Shown here: positions 1 to 8,583 of the stretch, one piece after another | How positions within the stretch are numbered: position 1 is the first letter of the stretch | How the letters are laid out: the number at the start of each line of letters is the position of its first letter | The notes under the pieces: generated by a model | Databases searched by the model: none | Told to the model about the DNA's origin: nothing | Seen by the model: the letters and a program-made list of their open reading frames with translations, nothing else | Position numbers and translations under genes: made by a program | NCBI GenBank assembly: GCA_026712885.1 | Contig: JAPOPO010000399.1 | Span: forward strand, 1-12,446 | DNA from: Rhodospirillales bacterium | GTDB taxonomy: Bacteria > Pseudomonadota > Alphaproteobacteria > UBA828 | Direction of reading: 5' to 3' | DNA length: 12,446 nucleotides

Positions 1-202
1 CGGACGACGCGAAATGGACGATGGTGCCGCCGAAATCGGCATGCACCTCCTTGGGGACGAACTGCGACGCAAGCGTTGCGCCCAGCGCCGTTGCTGCCGA
101 GGCCTTCAGCACCTGGCGGCGGGTCAGCTCCCGCTGGCGAAAGTGCTTGATGCGCTTCATCGCGCTGTCGTAGGCCCTGCTGTCGTGGTCTGAATTCTGC
201 AC
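1..202 (-). CDS. N-terminus of a Tat-exported protein, probable periplasmic solute-binding protein (partial)
   Basis: Only the first 67 codons lie in the window; the gene continues past the left edge. I chose the GTG at 200-202 because a strong Shine-Dalgarno (AAGGGAGG) sits just upstream. An in-frame ATG at codon 15 is a weaker alternative. The N-terminus carries a twin-arginine signal: a polar stretch, then TRRQVLKASAATALGATLA at about residues 27-45, followed by a short spacer. The mature part begins around ADFGGTIVHFASS, a beta-strand-like opening resembling those of periplasmic substrate-binding proteins of ABC importers. The Tat signal is seen directly; the binding-protein assignment is inference from about a dozen residues, and a Tat-exported enzyme cannot be excluded. 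It is transcribed divergently from the cyclophilin gene. Confidence 0.7.
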   Translation of the reverse strand, partial: MQNSDHDSRAYDSAMKRIKHFRQRELTRRQVLKASAATALGATLASQFVPKEVHADFGGTIVHFASS

Positions 203-231
203 GTGCGCCTCCCTTAGCGTGTCTGCGTCAG

Positions 232-255
232 GCAGATGGAAGCCTCCCCATCTGC
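232..255 (-). promoter_or_regulatory. Stem-loop in the 5' leader of the Tat-exported protein gene
   Basis: A perfect 8-bp inverted repeat (GCAGATGG and CCATCTGC) flanks an 8-nt loop, starting about 30 nt upstream of the GTG start. On the minus strand the loop side carries a purine-rich GGGAGG-like element similar to the real ribosome-binding site nearer the start. Five T residues precede rather than follow the hairpin on the minus strand, so it does not look like an intrinsic terminator in either direction. It could be an operator for a dimeric repressor or an mRNA structure affecting translation or stability; the sequence does not decide. Confidence 0.35.
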
Positions 256-382
256 AAAAACGCTAGCACGGATGTCTCACCATGGTCACGGCCCGCGTTC
301 CTACCCATGCGCGTCTGTCCTTTCCGCACGCGGTGTGTAGACTGCGCGCCGGCACGCACCTTCACGATTCGGGAGCAAGGCC

Positions 383-997
383 TTGTTCAAATCCAGATTG
401 CGGCGGCTCTCGGTCCTTCTCGCGCTTGCCGTCGCGGCGGGGAGCATGATGACTGACCAGACCGAGACCAAAGCCGACGAGGGGGCAAATCCCGTCGTCA
501 CCTTCGAGACAACACACGGCTCGTTCGCCGTCGCGCTAGAGCCCGAGTCCGCACCCAAGACGGTCGAGAACTTCCTCGCATACGTCCAGGCGGGGCACTA
601 CGACGGAACCATCTTCCACCGCGTCATCGCGGGCTTCATGATCCAGGGCGGCGGCTTCTCCCAGCGTTACGAGCAGCTGCCAACCCGCGCGCCGATCGAG
701 AATGAGGCGCCTGGCGCGCCGGGCAACGATCGGGGCACGATCGCCATGGCGCGCACGGCCGATCCCCACTCCGCCACGGCCCAGTTCTTCATCAACGTGG
801 TCGACAACGACTTCCTCAACCATCGCGGCAAGAATCCGCAGGGCTGGGGCTATGCCGCGTTCGGCAAGGTGGTCGACGGCATGGAGACCGTGGACCGCAT
901 CGCCGCCCTGCAGACCGGCCCCGGCGGCCCGTTCCCCAGCGACGTGCCGAATGAGGCCGTGGTCATCGAGAAAGTGACGGCGGGTCCAGGCTCCTGA
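383..997 (+). CDS. Exported cyclophilin-type peptidyl-prolyl cis-trans isomerase
   Basis: Cyclophilins catalyse cis-trans isomerisation of X-Pro bonds and assist protein folding. The 204-residue product has a basic N-terminus (KSRLRR) and a hydrophobic segment at about residues 9-20, so it is probably exported to the periplasm; there is no lipobox Cys. The domain spans about residues 37-197. Active-site positions known from human CypA are visible: FHRVIAGFMIQGG gives R80, F85, M86 and Q88; TIAMART is at 119-125; SATAQFFINV gives Q134 and F136. GWGYAAFGKVVDGMETVDRI is the typical bacterial C-terminal block. As in bacterial PpiA-type enzymes, the cyclosporin-contact Trp of CypA appears replaced (F144 region). 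The start is TTG at 383 with a purine-rich GGGAGCAAGG just upstream; the next Met would remove most of the signal peptide. The GMC dehydrogenase gene follows 35 nt later. PpiA or PpiB are both possible symbols, so none is assigned. Confidence 0.93.
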   Translation: MFKSRLRRLSVLLALAVAAGSMMTDQTETKADEGANPVVTFETTHGSFAVALEPESAPKTVENFLAYVQAGHYDGTIFHRVIAGFMIQGGGFSQRYEQLPTRAPIENEAPGAPGNDRGTIAMARTADPHSATAQFFINVVDNDFLNHRGKNPQGWGYAAFGKVVDGMETVDRIAALQTGPGGPFPSDVPNEAVVIEKVTAGPGS

Positions 998-1032
998 TGG
1001 GCAAACGCTGAACTCTGCGAGCGGTCCGGGCG

Positions 1033-2637
1033 ATGCAGGCCGACCACCAGGCGGACTACATCGTCGTCGGCGCCGGCTCGGCCGGGAGCGTCGTCGCCGC
1101 GCGCCTCTCCGAAGACGGGCGGCGGCAGGTGTTGCTGCTGGAGGCCGGCGGGTCGGATCGCCGCCTCGCCATCCTCATGCCGGCGGCGACCATGCTGCTC
1201 GCAATCACCAACCCGCGCTACGACTGGCGCTTCATGGCGGAGCCCGACCCCACCCGCAACGGGCGCGAGGACTTCATGCCGCGCGGCAAGGTGCTGGGCG
1301 GCACCAGCTCGATCAATGCCACCTCGTTCATTCGGGGTGCGCCTGAGGACTACAACGGCTGGGCGGCGCTTGGCTGTCGCGGCTGGGACTTCGAGACCGT
1401 GCTCCCCTACTTCAGCCGCCTGGAGGATTACGAGGGCGGCGCCAACGAGTACCGCGGCACCGGCGGCCCGCTTTCGGTTTCCCACATCCGCTCGGTGCAT
1501 CCGCTCTCTCGCGCCCTGATCGAAAGCTGCGTCAAGGCGGGCATGACGTTTCGGGAAGACATCAACCTGCCGCCGCAGATGGGCGTGGGCTACATGCAGG
1601 CCAGCCAGCGAAAGGGCTGGCGGCATAGCGCGTCTCGCGCATACCTCTGGCCGGCCAAGGGCCGCGCCAACCTGCGCATCGTGACCCACGCGCAGGCGCT
1701 CGGTCTCGCGTTCGAGGGCACCCGCGCCACGGGCGTCGAGTTCCTGCGCCGGGGCAAGCGCAGGCGCGCAACCGCCGCCAAGGCAGTCGTTCTTTGCGCG
1801 GGCAGCTTCGGGTCGCCGCAGCTGCTGATGCTCTCCGGCGTCGGGCCTGCGGCGCACCTCCGCGAGAACGGCATCGAGGTGCGCCATGACCTGCCCGGCG
1901 TGGGCGAGAACATGCAGGACCATGCCGGGATCAGCCAGACCATGTGGGTCAACCGCACGACGTACAACGTGCAGACCGGGCCGCTGAGCGCGCTCTTCTA
2001 CGGCGCCCAGTGGCTGCTCACCGGCACCGGGCCCGGATCGACGCCGATCGCCCAGGTCTGCGGCTACAGGCGCTGCGACCCCAGCAAGTCGCGAAGCCAC
2101 GTGCAATATCTCTTCTCACCGGCGGGCTACGATCTGACCGAAGACGGGCCGGAGGTCTTCGAAAGGCCCGCGATCACGGGTATCACCAACCTGCATCGAC
2201 CCTATTCGGCCGGAACGGTGCGGCTCGCCTCGGCCGATCCGCTCAAGCAACCCGCGATTCAGCCCAACCTCTTCGCCGACGAGCGCGATATCGAGACCCT
2301 GATTCTGGGCTCCCGCTTCTTTCGCACGGTGCTGGAGAGCGAGCCCATCTCGCGCTACATCGTGGGCGAGCACCTGCCCGGCAAGGACGTGCAGAGCGAC
2401 GACGAGTGGACCGACTACATCCGTGCCCACGCCATGGGCGTCTATCACCCCGCCGGCACCTGCAAGATGGGGCATGACCCCATGGCGGTGGTGGACGACG
2501 GCCTCAAGGTGCACGGGCTGGAAGGCCTCTATGTCGCCGATGCCTCGATCATGCCGACGGTCGTCAGTGCCAACCTCAACGCCACCTGCATTATGATCGG
2601 CGAGCGCGCGGCGGAGATGGTCCGCGCCTCCACTTGA
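1033..2637 (+). CDS. GMC-family FAD-dependent oxidoreductase (choline/alcohol dehydrogenase-like)
   Basis: GMC enzymes oxidise alcohols to aldehydes or ketones with FAD as cofactor. This 534-residue protein has the usual length. It opens with the Rossmann FAD motif VVGAGSAGSVVAARL (11-25) ending in the ribose-binding Glu of LLLEAG (E37). GMC signature 1 is PRGKVLGGTSSINA (83-96) and signature 2 is GSFGSPQLLMLSGVGP (257-272). The C-terminal catalytic pair is intact: H472 in YHPAGTCKMG and N514 in VSANLNA, equivalent to the His-Asn pair of choline oxidase-type enzymes. No signal peptide is seen, so it should be cytoplasmic. The substrate cannot be read from sequence; BetA-like annotation should be treated as generic. 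It starts at the only Met before the FAD motif, with a poor Shine-Dalgarno, 35 nt after the cyclophilin. A small ABM-fold gene follows 35 nt after its stop. Confidence 0.95.
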   Translation: MQADHQADYIVVGAGSAGSVVAARLSEDGRRQVLLLEAGGSDRRLAILMPAATMLLAITNPRYDWRFMAEPDPTRNGREDFMPRGKVLGGTSSINATSFIRGAPEDYNGWAALGCRGWDFETVLPYFSRLEDYEGGANEYRGTGGPLSVSHIRSVHPLSRALIESCVKAGMTFREDINLPPQMGVGYMQASQRKGWRHSASRAYLWPAKGRANLRIVTHAQALGLAFEGTRATGVEFLRRGKRRRATAAKAVVLCAGSFGSPQLLMLSGVGPAAHLRENGIEVRHDLPGVGENMQDHAGISQTMWVNRTTYNVQTGPLSALFYGAQWLLTGTGPGSTPIAQVCGYRRCDPSKSRSHVQYLFSPAGYDLTEDGPEVFERPAITGITNLHRPYSAGTVRLASADPLKQPAIQPNLFADERDIETLILGSRFFRTVLESEPISRYIVGEHLPGKDVQSDDEWTDYIRAHAMGVYHPAGTCKMGHDPMAVVDDGLKVHGLEGLYVADASIMPTVVSANLNATCIMIGERAAEMVRAST

Positions 2638-2672
2638 TATCGCCGCCGCAATAATCTTCCAGGGAGGATCCC

Positions 2673-2981
2673 ATGCCCTTCACCCTCGCCGCCACACTCA
2701 GGATCAAGAAGAAGCACGTCGCCGAGTTCACCAGGCTGGTAAAGCGCCACGCCAACAACACCGTCACCAAGGAACCGGGCTGCATCAGCTTCGAGGTCAG
2801 CGTCGACCGCGACGACCCGCGCCGCTTCATCTTCTACGAGGTCTATGTCGAGGAGGCCGATTTCGACGCCCATTGTGAGACGCCCTGGCTCAAGCGCCAG
2901 ATGGAGCGCACGGCCCACATGATCGACGGCGAGGTGGAGATGGTTGGCTTCGGCCACCGCATCGCCGCACCCAACAAGTAG
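2673..2981 (+). CDS. Small ABM-domain (YgiN-like) putative monooxygenase
   Basis: This 102-residue protein is a single antibiotic-biosynthesis-monooxygenase domain, a ferredoxin-like dimeric alpha-beta barrel fold. Family landmarks are the EPGCISFEVSVD segment (about 34-45), RFIFYEVYVEEADFDAHCETP (about 51-71) and the following helix LKRQMERT. Members include cofactor-free quinone-forming monooxygenases and quinol oxidases such as YgiN, but many have no known reaction. The start is well supported by AGGGAGG 7 nt upstream of the ATG. It follows the GMC dehydrogenase closely and is probably cotranscribed, so it may act on a product or an inhibitory intermediate of that enzyme. That link is inference. 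It ends just before an inverted repeat shared with the convergent pccA gene. Confidence 0.85.
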   Translation: MPFTLAATLRIKKKHVAEFTRLVKRHANNTVTKEPGCISFEVSVDRDDPRRFIFYEVYVEEADFDAHCETPWLKRQMERTAHMIDGEVEMVGFGHRIAAPNK

Positions 2982-2994
2982 CGCAACGATACCC

Positions 2995-3028
2995 TGCCCA
3001 CTGCCGGCCGCAGGGCGCCGGCTGGGCA
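2995..3028. terminator. Candidate bidirectional terminator hairpin between convergent genes
   Basis: An imperfect inverted repeat fills the 47-bp gap between two convergent genes. The outer arms are TGCCCA (2995-3000) and TGGGCA (3023-3028), the inner arms GCCGGC on both sides. It abuts the pccA stop codon. Neither side has a T-tract, so it is not a canonical intrinsic terminator, but position and GC-rich stem suit transcript-end formation or 3'-end protection for both units. Confidence 0.45.
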
Positions 3029-5029
<2,001 letters not shown>

Positions 5030-5042
5030 TGCCTCTCATCTC

Positions 5043-6575
5043 CTACAGCGGGATGTTCCCGTGCTTTTTCCACGGGTTCTCGAGCCGTTTGGTGCGCAGC
5101 GTCTCGAAGGCGCGCGAGACGCGGTTGCGGGTGTCCTGCGGGCGGATCACGTCGTCGATGAAGCCGCGGCTTGCGGCGACGAAGGGATTGGCGAAGGTGC
5201 GGCGATACTCCTCGGTCTTCGCGTCGACGGCGGCGGGGTCGTCCAGTGAGCCGCGGAAGATGATTTCTACCGCGCCCTTGGGTCCCATGACCGCAACCTC
5301 GGCGGTCGGCCAGGCGTAATTGAGGTCGCCCCGCAGGTGCTTCGACGCCATCACGTCGTAAGCGCCGCCATAGGCCTTGCGCGTGATCACCGTGACCTTG
5401 GGCACCGTCGCCTCGGCGTAGGCGTAGAGCAGCTTCGAGCCGTGGGTGATGATGCCGCCGTACTCCTGATCGGTGCCGGGCAGGAAGCCCGGTACGTCGA
5501 CGAAGGTGAGCAGCGGAATGTTGAAGCAATCGCAGAAGCGGACGAAGCGCCCCGCCTTGCGCGAGGACGAGATGTCGAGGCAGCCCGCCAGCACGGTCGG
5601 CTGGTTGGCGACGATGCCGATGGTGCTGCCCCCGATGCGGCCGAAGCCAGTGATGATATTCTGCGCGTAGGCCGGCTTCAGCTCGAAGAAGTCGCCCTCG
5701 TCGACCACCTTCGCGATCAGCTCCTTCATGTCGTAGGGCTGGTTGGGATTGGCCGGCACCAGCCTGTCGAGAGAAGGTTCAATGCGGGTCACGGGGTCCG
5801 TGGTCGGCCACGAGGGAGGCTGCTCGCGGTTGTTGGCGGGCAGGAAGTCGACGAAGCGCCGGGTCTCGGCCAGCGCCTCGACATCGTTGTCGAAGGACTG
5901 GTCGGCGACGCCCGAGCGGCCGGTGTGAGTGCCGGCGCCGCCCAGTTCCTCGTGAGTCACCACCTCATGAGTGACGGTCTTCACCACGTCGGGCCCGGTC
6001 ACGAACATGTAGGCACTGTCCGCAACCATGAAGATCGCATCGGTCATGGCGGGCGAATAGACCGCGCCGCCGGCACACGGCCCCATGATCACCGAGACCT
6101 GCGGCACCACGCCGGAGGCCAGCACGTTGCGCTGGAACACCTCGGCGTAGCCCGCGAGCGAAGCCACGCCCTCGTGAATGCGTGCGCCGCCGGAATCGTT
6201 GAGCCCCACCACCGGCGCGCCCACCCGCATGGCGTGGTCCATGATCTTGCAGATCTTCTCCGCGTGCGCCTCGCTGAGCGAGCCGCCGAAGACGGTGAAG
6301 TCCTGGCTGAAGACGAAGACCAGTCGTCCGTTGATGGTGCCGCGCCCGGTGACGACGCCATCGCCAGGCACCCGCTGCTCGGCCATGCCGAAGTCCGAGC
6401 TGCGGTGCTCGACGAACATGTCGTATTCCTCGAAGGAACCGTCGTCGAGCAGCAGCTCCAGACGCTCGCGGGCGGTGAGCTTGCCCTTGGCGTGCTGCCG
6501 CTCGATCCGCGCCTCGCCGCCGCCTAACCGGGCGCGGGCGCGGCGCTCCTCAAGCGTGCGCAAGATGTCGTCCAT
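5043..6575 (-). CDS. pccB: Propionyl-CoA carboxylase beta subunit (carboxyltransferase)
   Basis: PccB transfers CO2 from carboxybiotin to propionyl-CoA, giving (S)-methylmalonyl-CoA, the entry from odd-chain fatty acids, Val, Ile, Met and Thr to succinyl-CoA. At 510 residues it has the standard PccB length. The N-terminal signature AKGKLTARERLELLLDDGSFEE is at about 29-50. The two crotonase-like halves carry their oxyanion-hole glycine pairs in GPCAGGAVYSP (165-175) and RKAYGGAYDVM (399-409). The block DVPGFLPGTDQEYGGIITHG (360-379) is typical of the family. The ATG at 6575 has a GGGAGG site at good spacing. It is the first gene of a pccB-pccA pair (13 bp gap) and lies 114 bp downstream of the creatinase stop on the same strand, so read-through from creatinase is possible. 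Substrate preference is inferred from overall similarity. Confidence 0.94.
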   Translation of the reverse strand: MDDILRTLEERRARARLGGGEARIERQHAKGKLTARERLELLLDDGSFEEYDMFVEHRSSDFGMAEQRVPGDGVVTGRGTINGRLVFVFSQDFTVFGGSLSEAHAEKICKIMDHAMRVGAPVVGLNDSGGARIHEGVASLAGYAEVFQRNVLASGVVPQVSVIMGPCAGGAVYSPAMTDAIFMVADSAYMFVTGPDVVKTVTHEVVTHEELGGAGTHTGRSGVADQSFDNDVEALAETRRFVDFLPANNREQPPSWPTTDPVTRIEPSLDRLVPANPNQPYDMKELIAKVVDEGDFFELKPAYAQNIITGFGRIGGSTIGIVANQPTVLAGCLDISSSRKAGRFVRFCDCFNIPLLTFVDVPGFLPGTDQEYGGIITHGSKLLYAYAEATVPKVTVITRKAYGGAYDVMASKHLRGDLNYAWPTAEVAVMGPKGAVEIIFRGSLDDPAAVDAKTEEYRRTFANPFVAASRGFIDDVIRPQDTRNRVSRAFETLRTKRLENPWKKHGNIPL

Positions 6576-6642
6576 CGCCTCCCTTCCCGGCGACGCTTCG
6601 AATAACCCCGCCGACGCTCGGTCTTAGCACGAATTGCCTTCG

Positions 6643-6669
6643 GCCCGCGACCGCTCGGCCTGCGCGGGC
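6643..6669 (-). terminator. GC-rich hairpin downstream of creatinase (possible terminator)
   Basis: A perfect 7-bp stem (GCCCGCG and CGCGGGC) with a 13-nt loop lies about 20 nt after the creatinase stop and about 70 nt before the pccB start. No T-tract follows on the minus strand. It may separate creatinase from pccBA transcripts by weak termination or RNA processing, or be incidental in GC-rich DNA. Confidence 0.3.
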
Positions 6670-6689
6670 GCTTACGAACGCCGTGTTCG

Positions 6690-7892
6690 TCAGTTGCGGA
6701 CGATGTTGTGCGCCGGCCCGTAGGGGAAGCCGGTGATGTCCTCGGCACCGTCCTCGGTTACCACCAGAATGTCGTGCTCGCGGTAGCCGCCAGCGCCGGG
6801 CTCACCTTCGGGAATCATGATCATCGGCTCCATGGACACCACCATGTTGGGCTCCAGCACGGTCGGCACGTCCTCGCGAAGCTCGAGTCCCGCCTCGCGG
6901 CCATAATAGTGGCAAAGCACGCCGAAGCTGTGGCCGTAGCCGAAGGTGCGGTTCTTCAGCAGGCCATGGCGCTCGTAGATCGTGTTGAGCTCGGCGGCGA
7001 TGTCACAGCAGCGCGCACCGGGCTTGATGAGCGCGATCCCGGCCTCGTGCACGTCGACATTGATGCTCCAGAGCCTGAGGTGCGCGTCCGAGCACTCCTC
7101 GGCGAAGAGCGTTCTCTCCAGCGCCGTGTAGTAGCCCGACGGCATGGGGAAGCAGTTGAGGCTCAGGATGTCGCCCCGCTCGATCCGGCGTGAGGTCACG
7201 GGATTATGGGCGCCGTCGGTATTGATGCCGGACTGGAACCAGGTCCAGGTGTCCATCAGCTCGACGTGGGGCTGGCTTCGGCCGATTTCGCGCACCATGG
7301 CCTGGGTCGCATGCAGCGCCACCTCGTATTCCGGTACGCCGACGGCGATCGCCTCGACGCAGGCCTCGCCGCCGATGTCGGCGATGCGGGCGCTCTCGCG
7401 GATCCAGGCGATCTCCTCGTCGGACTTGACCATCCGCATGCGCATGGTGGCCTTGCCGACGTCGACCAGCTCTGCCGTCGGCAGGGCGCCTTGCAGCTTG
7501 CGCAGGTTTTCGGCAGTGATGTGGTCGAACTCGATACCGACACGCCAGCCATCCTGAATCAGCTGTTTCACGGCAACGAAGTAGTTGTCCCGGTGCCAGT
7601 CGGTGTAGACGAGGTTGTCGCCAAAGGTGCGCCGCCAGGGCTGTCCGGCGTCAATGTTGGCCGAGATTGTGGTCTGGCTGTCCTGCGTGACCACCAGGCC
7701 GTAGTTGCGACCGAAGGAGCAGTAGAGGAAGTCGCTGAAGTAGTGGATATTGTGATACGACGTGAACAGGCAGGCATCGACCTGCCTCTCGCCCATGTGG
7801 GCGCGCAAAGCCGCGAGCCGGCGGTTCATCTCGTTTGCGGAGAATGTCGGCCTGACCTTCTCGCCGTTCTGGATCCTTTTCAGTTGCTCCAT
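6690..7892 (-). CDS. Creatinase (creatine amidinohydrolase, EC 3.5.3.3)
   Basis: Creatinase hydrolyses creatine to sarcosine and urea without a metal, on a pita-bread (M24 aminopeptidase-like) fold; it is a cytosolic homodimer. The 400-residue product closely matches the Pseudomonas putida enzyme as I recall it, including IDAAIFTSYHN-like VDACLFTSYHNIHYFSDF (38-55), SANIDAGQPWRRT (77-89), ELMDTWTWFQSGINTDGAHN (211-230) and RTFGYGHSFG (315-324). The catalytic H229 and the two glutamates E259 (TALERTLF) and E355 (VSMEPM) sit at a constant offset of 3 from P. putida H232, E262 and E358. I set the start at the ATG 7892 because MEQLKRIQNGEKVRPTFS aligns with the known N-terminus and GAGGA precedes it. 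The open frame extends to 7973, but those 27 codons have no homologous look. No sarcosine dehydrogenase, urease or creatininase gene is in the window. Confidence 0.95.
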   Translation of the reverse strand: MEQLKRIQNGEKVRPTFSANEMNRRLAALRAHMGERQVDACLFTSYHNIHYFSDFLYCSFGRNYGLVVTQDSQTTISANIDAGQPWRRTFGDNLVYTDWHRDNYFVAVKQLIQDGWRVGIEFDHITAENLRKLQGALPTAELVDVGKATMRMRMVKSDEEIAWIRESARIADIGGEACVEAIAVGVPEYEVALHATQAMVREIGRSQPHVELMDTWTWFQSGINTDGAHNPVTSRRIERGDILSLNCFPMPSGYYTALERTLFAEECSDAHLRLWSINVDVHEAGIALIKPGARCCDIAAELNTIYERHGLLKNRTFGYGHSFGVLCHYYGREAGLELREDVPTVLEPNMVVSMEPMIMIPEGEPGAGGYREHDILVVTEDGAEDITGFPYGPAHNIVRN

Positions 7893-8005
7893 TGTCCTCA
7901 CCTTGAACGTAGACAATGATCGTGCGGCGAGGCGGGTGGCAGCGTCAATGCCGAAGGACGCTCTTCGGCACATGAGCCATAACTCTCGACACGGTCGTAG
8001 GCTGC

Positions 8006-8025
8006 GTGACGCTGGGCTCCGTCAC
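8006..8025. promoter_or_regulatory. Inverted repeat upstream of creatinase, candidate operator
   Basis: GTGACG (8006-8011) and CGTCAC (8020-8025) are perfect 6-bp arms separated by 8 bp, with 20 bp overall, a size suited to a dimeric repressor or activator. It lies about 115 bp upstream of the creatinase ATG. No regulator gene is adjacent in the window, so its role is a guess. Confidence 0.25.
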
Positions 8026-8164
8026 CATTGCAACCTGAATTGCGCGTCGGCGAGAGACTATGCGTAACAATGCGCGGAGCACCATCCGTCCAGTATACGA
8101 CGCCAAAGCCGAGCCGGCACTTCTTGCCGGAACACGAATTTTTTCTCCAAATTGCTCGATCCAA

Positions 8165-8196
8165 TTGGAGACTTTTGCCAACAAAGATGATATGGT
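8165..8196 (+). promoter_or_regulatory. Candidate promoter of the 93-residue protein gene
   Basis: An extended -10-like element, TG-A-TATGGT (8188-8196), follows a TTGGAG hexamer at 8165-8170. The -35-to-TATGGT spacing is 20 nt, or 17 nt if TGATAT is taken as the -10, so neither reading is ideal. The AT-rich setting and the overlap with the CCAATTGG palindrome make regulated initiation here plausible. A start near 8200 would leave a leader of about 40 nt before the ATG at 8240. Confidence 0.3.
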
Positions 8197-8239
8197 CATG
8201 AAACGCTACCTGAATCTTACAACCGCAGAAGGCAATTCG

Positions 8240-8521
8240 ATGGCTCAGAACTCTTCCTCTCGGATCGACGAGAGCGCCCTGACCAAGGGGCAGCGCCGCA
8301 AGCTCAATGCGCTCAGAAAATCCGTTGGCGACGAGGTCGGTGAGCGCGCGTTTGCCGAATGGCTCGCGACTCGGCCGGTCGCAAAGTCCGACGAGAATGC
8401 GACGTTGATCGTCGATACGCTCTGGCCGCTCGTCCAGCAGGGTAAATTAGCAATCCCGCGGGGCGGCTATCTGCTCAGGCGCGGCCGCGGCCGCATCATC
8501 GTCGAGCCGGCCAAGCAGTAA
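8240..8521 (+). CDS. Conserved-looking 93-residue protein of unknown function
   Basis: I do not recognise a named family. The product is soluble and highly charged, with no signal peptide or membrane segment. Residues 15-45 (LTKGQRRKLNALRKSVGDEVGERAFAEWL) look like a basic amphipathic helix followed by an acidic helix. Residues 53-72 form a second helical region. The C-terminus (GGYLLRRGRGRIIVEPAKQ) is basic with a likely beta hairpin. The overall look is of a small nucleic-acid- or protein-binding factor, which is inference only. The ATG at 8240 is preferred because AGAAGG lies 7 nt upstream; in-frame ATGs at 8192 and 8198 have no clear ribosome-binding site and fall in the presumed promoter region. 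It is monocistronic: a candidate promoter precedes it and an intrinsic terminator follows 36 nt after the stop. Confidence 0.75.
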   Translation: MAQNSSSRIDESALTKGQRRKLNALRKSVGDEVGERAFAEWLATRPVAKSDENATLIVDTLWPLVQQGKLAIPRGGYLLRRGRGRIIVEPAKQ

Positions 8522-8557
8522 CCCATCCGCGCGATACCTGGTCTACGTGTTATGGAG

Positions 8558-8583
8558 CGGCCCCGGATCGCATGGGGCCGTTT
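8558..8583 (+). terminator. Intrinsic terminator after the 93-residue protein gene
   Basis: A perfect 7-bp GC stem (CGGCCCC at 8558-8564, GGGGCCG at 8574-8580) with a 9-nt loop is followed at once by TTT. The T-run is short, but stem, position 36 nt after the stop codon and orientation agree with rho-independent termination. Confidence 0.6.

Larger units (their letters stand above)
7893..8239. other. Divergent intergenic region between creatinase and the 93-residue protein gene
   Basis: These 347 bp hold no convincing gene and are clearly more AT-rich towards the right end. They contain several inverted repeats: GTGACG/CGTCAC around 8006-8025, CCGGCA/TGCCGG at 8114-8130 followed after 8 nt by a T6 run, and CTCCAA/TTGGAG at 8145-8170 with the self-complementary CCAATTGG at 8161-8168. 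As the upstream region of two divergent genes it should carry both promoters. The open frame that reads through its right part from 8060 is judged to be an artefact extension of the downstream gene. Confidence 0.6.

Noticed and set aside
232..260. Hairpin plus A5 read as an intrinsic terminator
   Set aside because: In both orientations the U-run would be on the wrong side of the stem, and no gene ends there.
850..2106. 418-codon minus-strand frame opposite the GMC dehydrogenase
   Set aside because: It is the antisense shadow of a clear GMC gene in GC-rich DNA and shows no protein features.
5337..6527. 396-codon plus-strand frame opposite pccB
   Set aside because: Antisense shadow of a conserved carboxyltransferase gene, with no recognisable domain.
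7893..7973. Upstream extension of the creatinase reading frame by 27 codons
   Set aside because: The extension has no resemblance to creatinase N-termini, while the ATG at 7892 has a ribosome-binding site and gives the expected 400-residue protein.
8060..8239. N-terminal extension of the 93-residue protein from ATG 8060
   Set aside because: It covers the palindrome-rich, AT-rich region with the candidate promoter, and the ATG at 8240 has the better ribosome-binding site.
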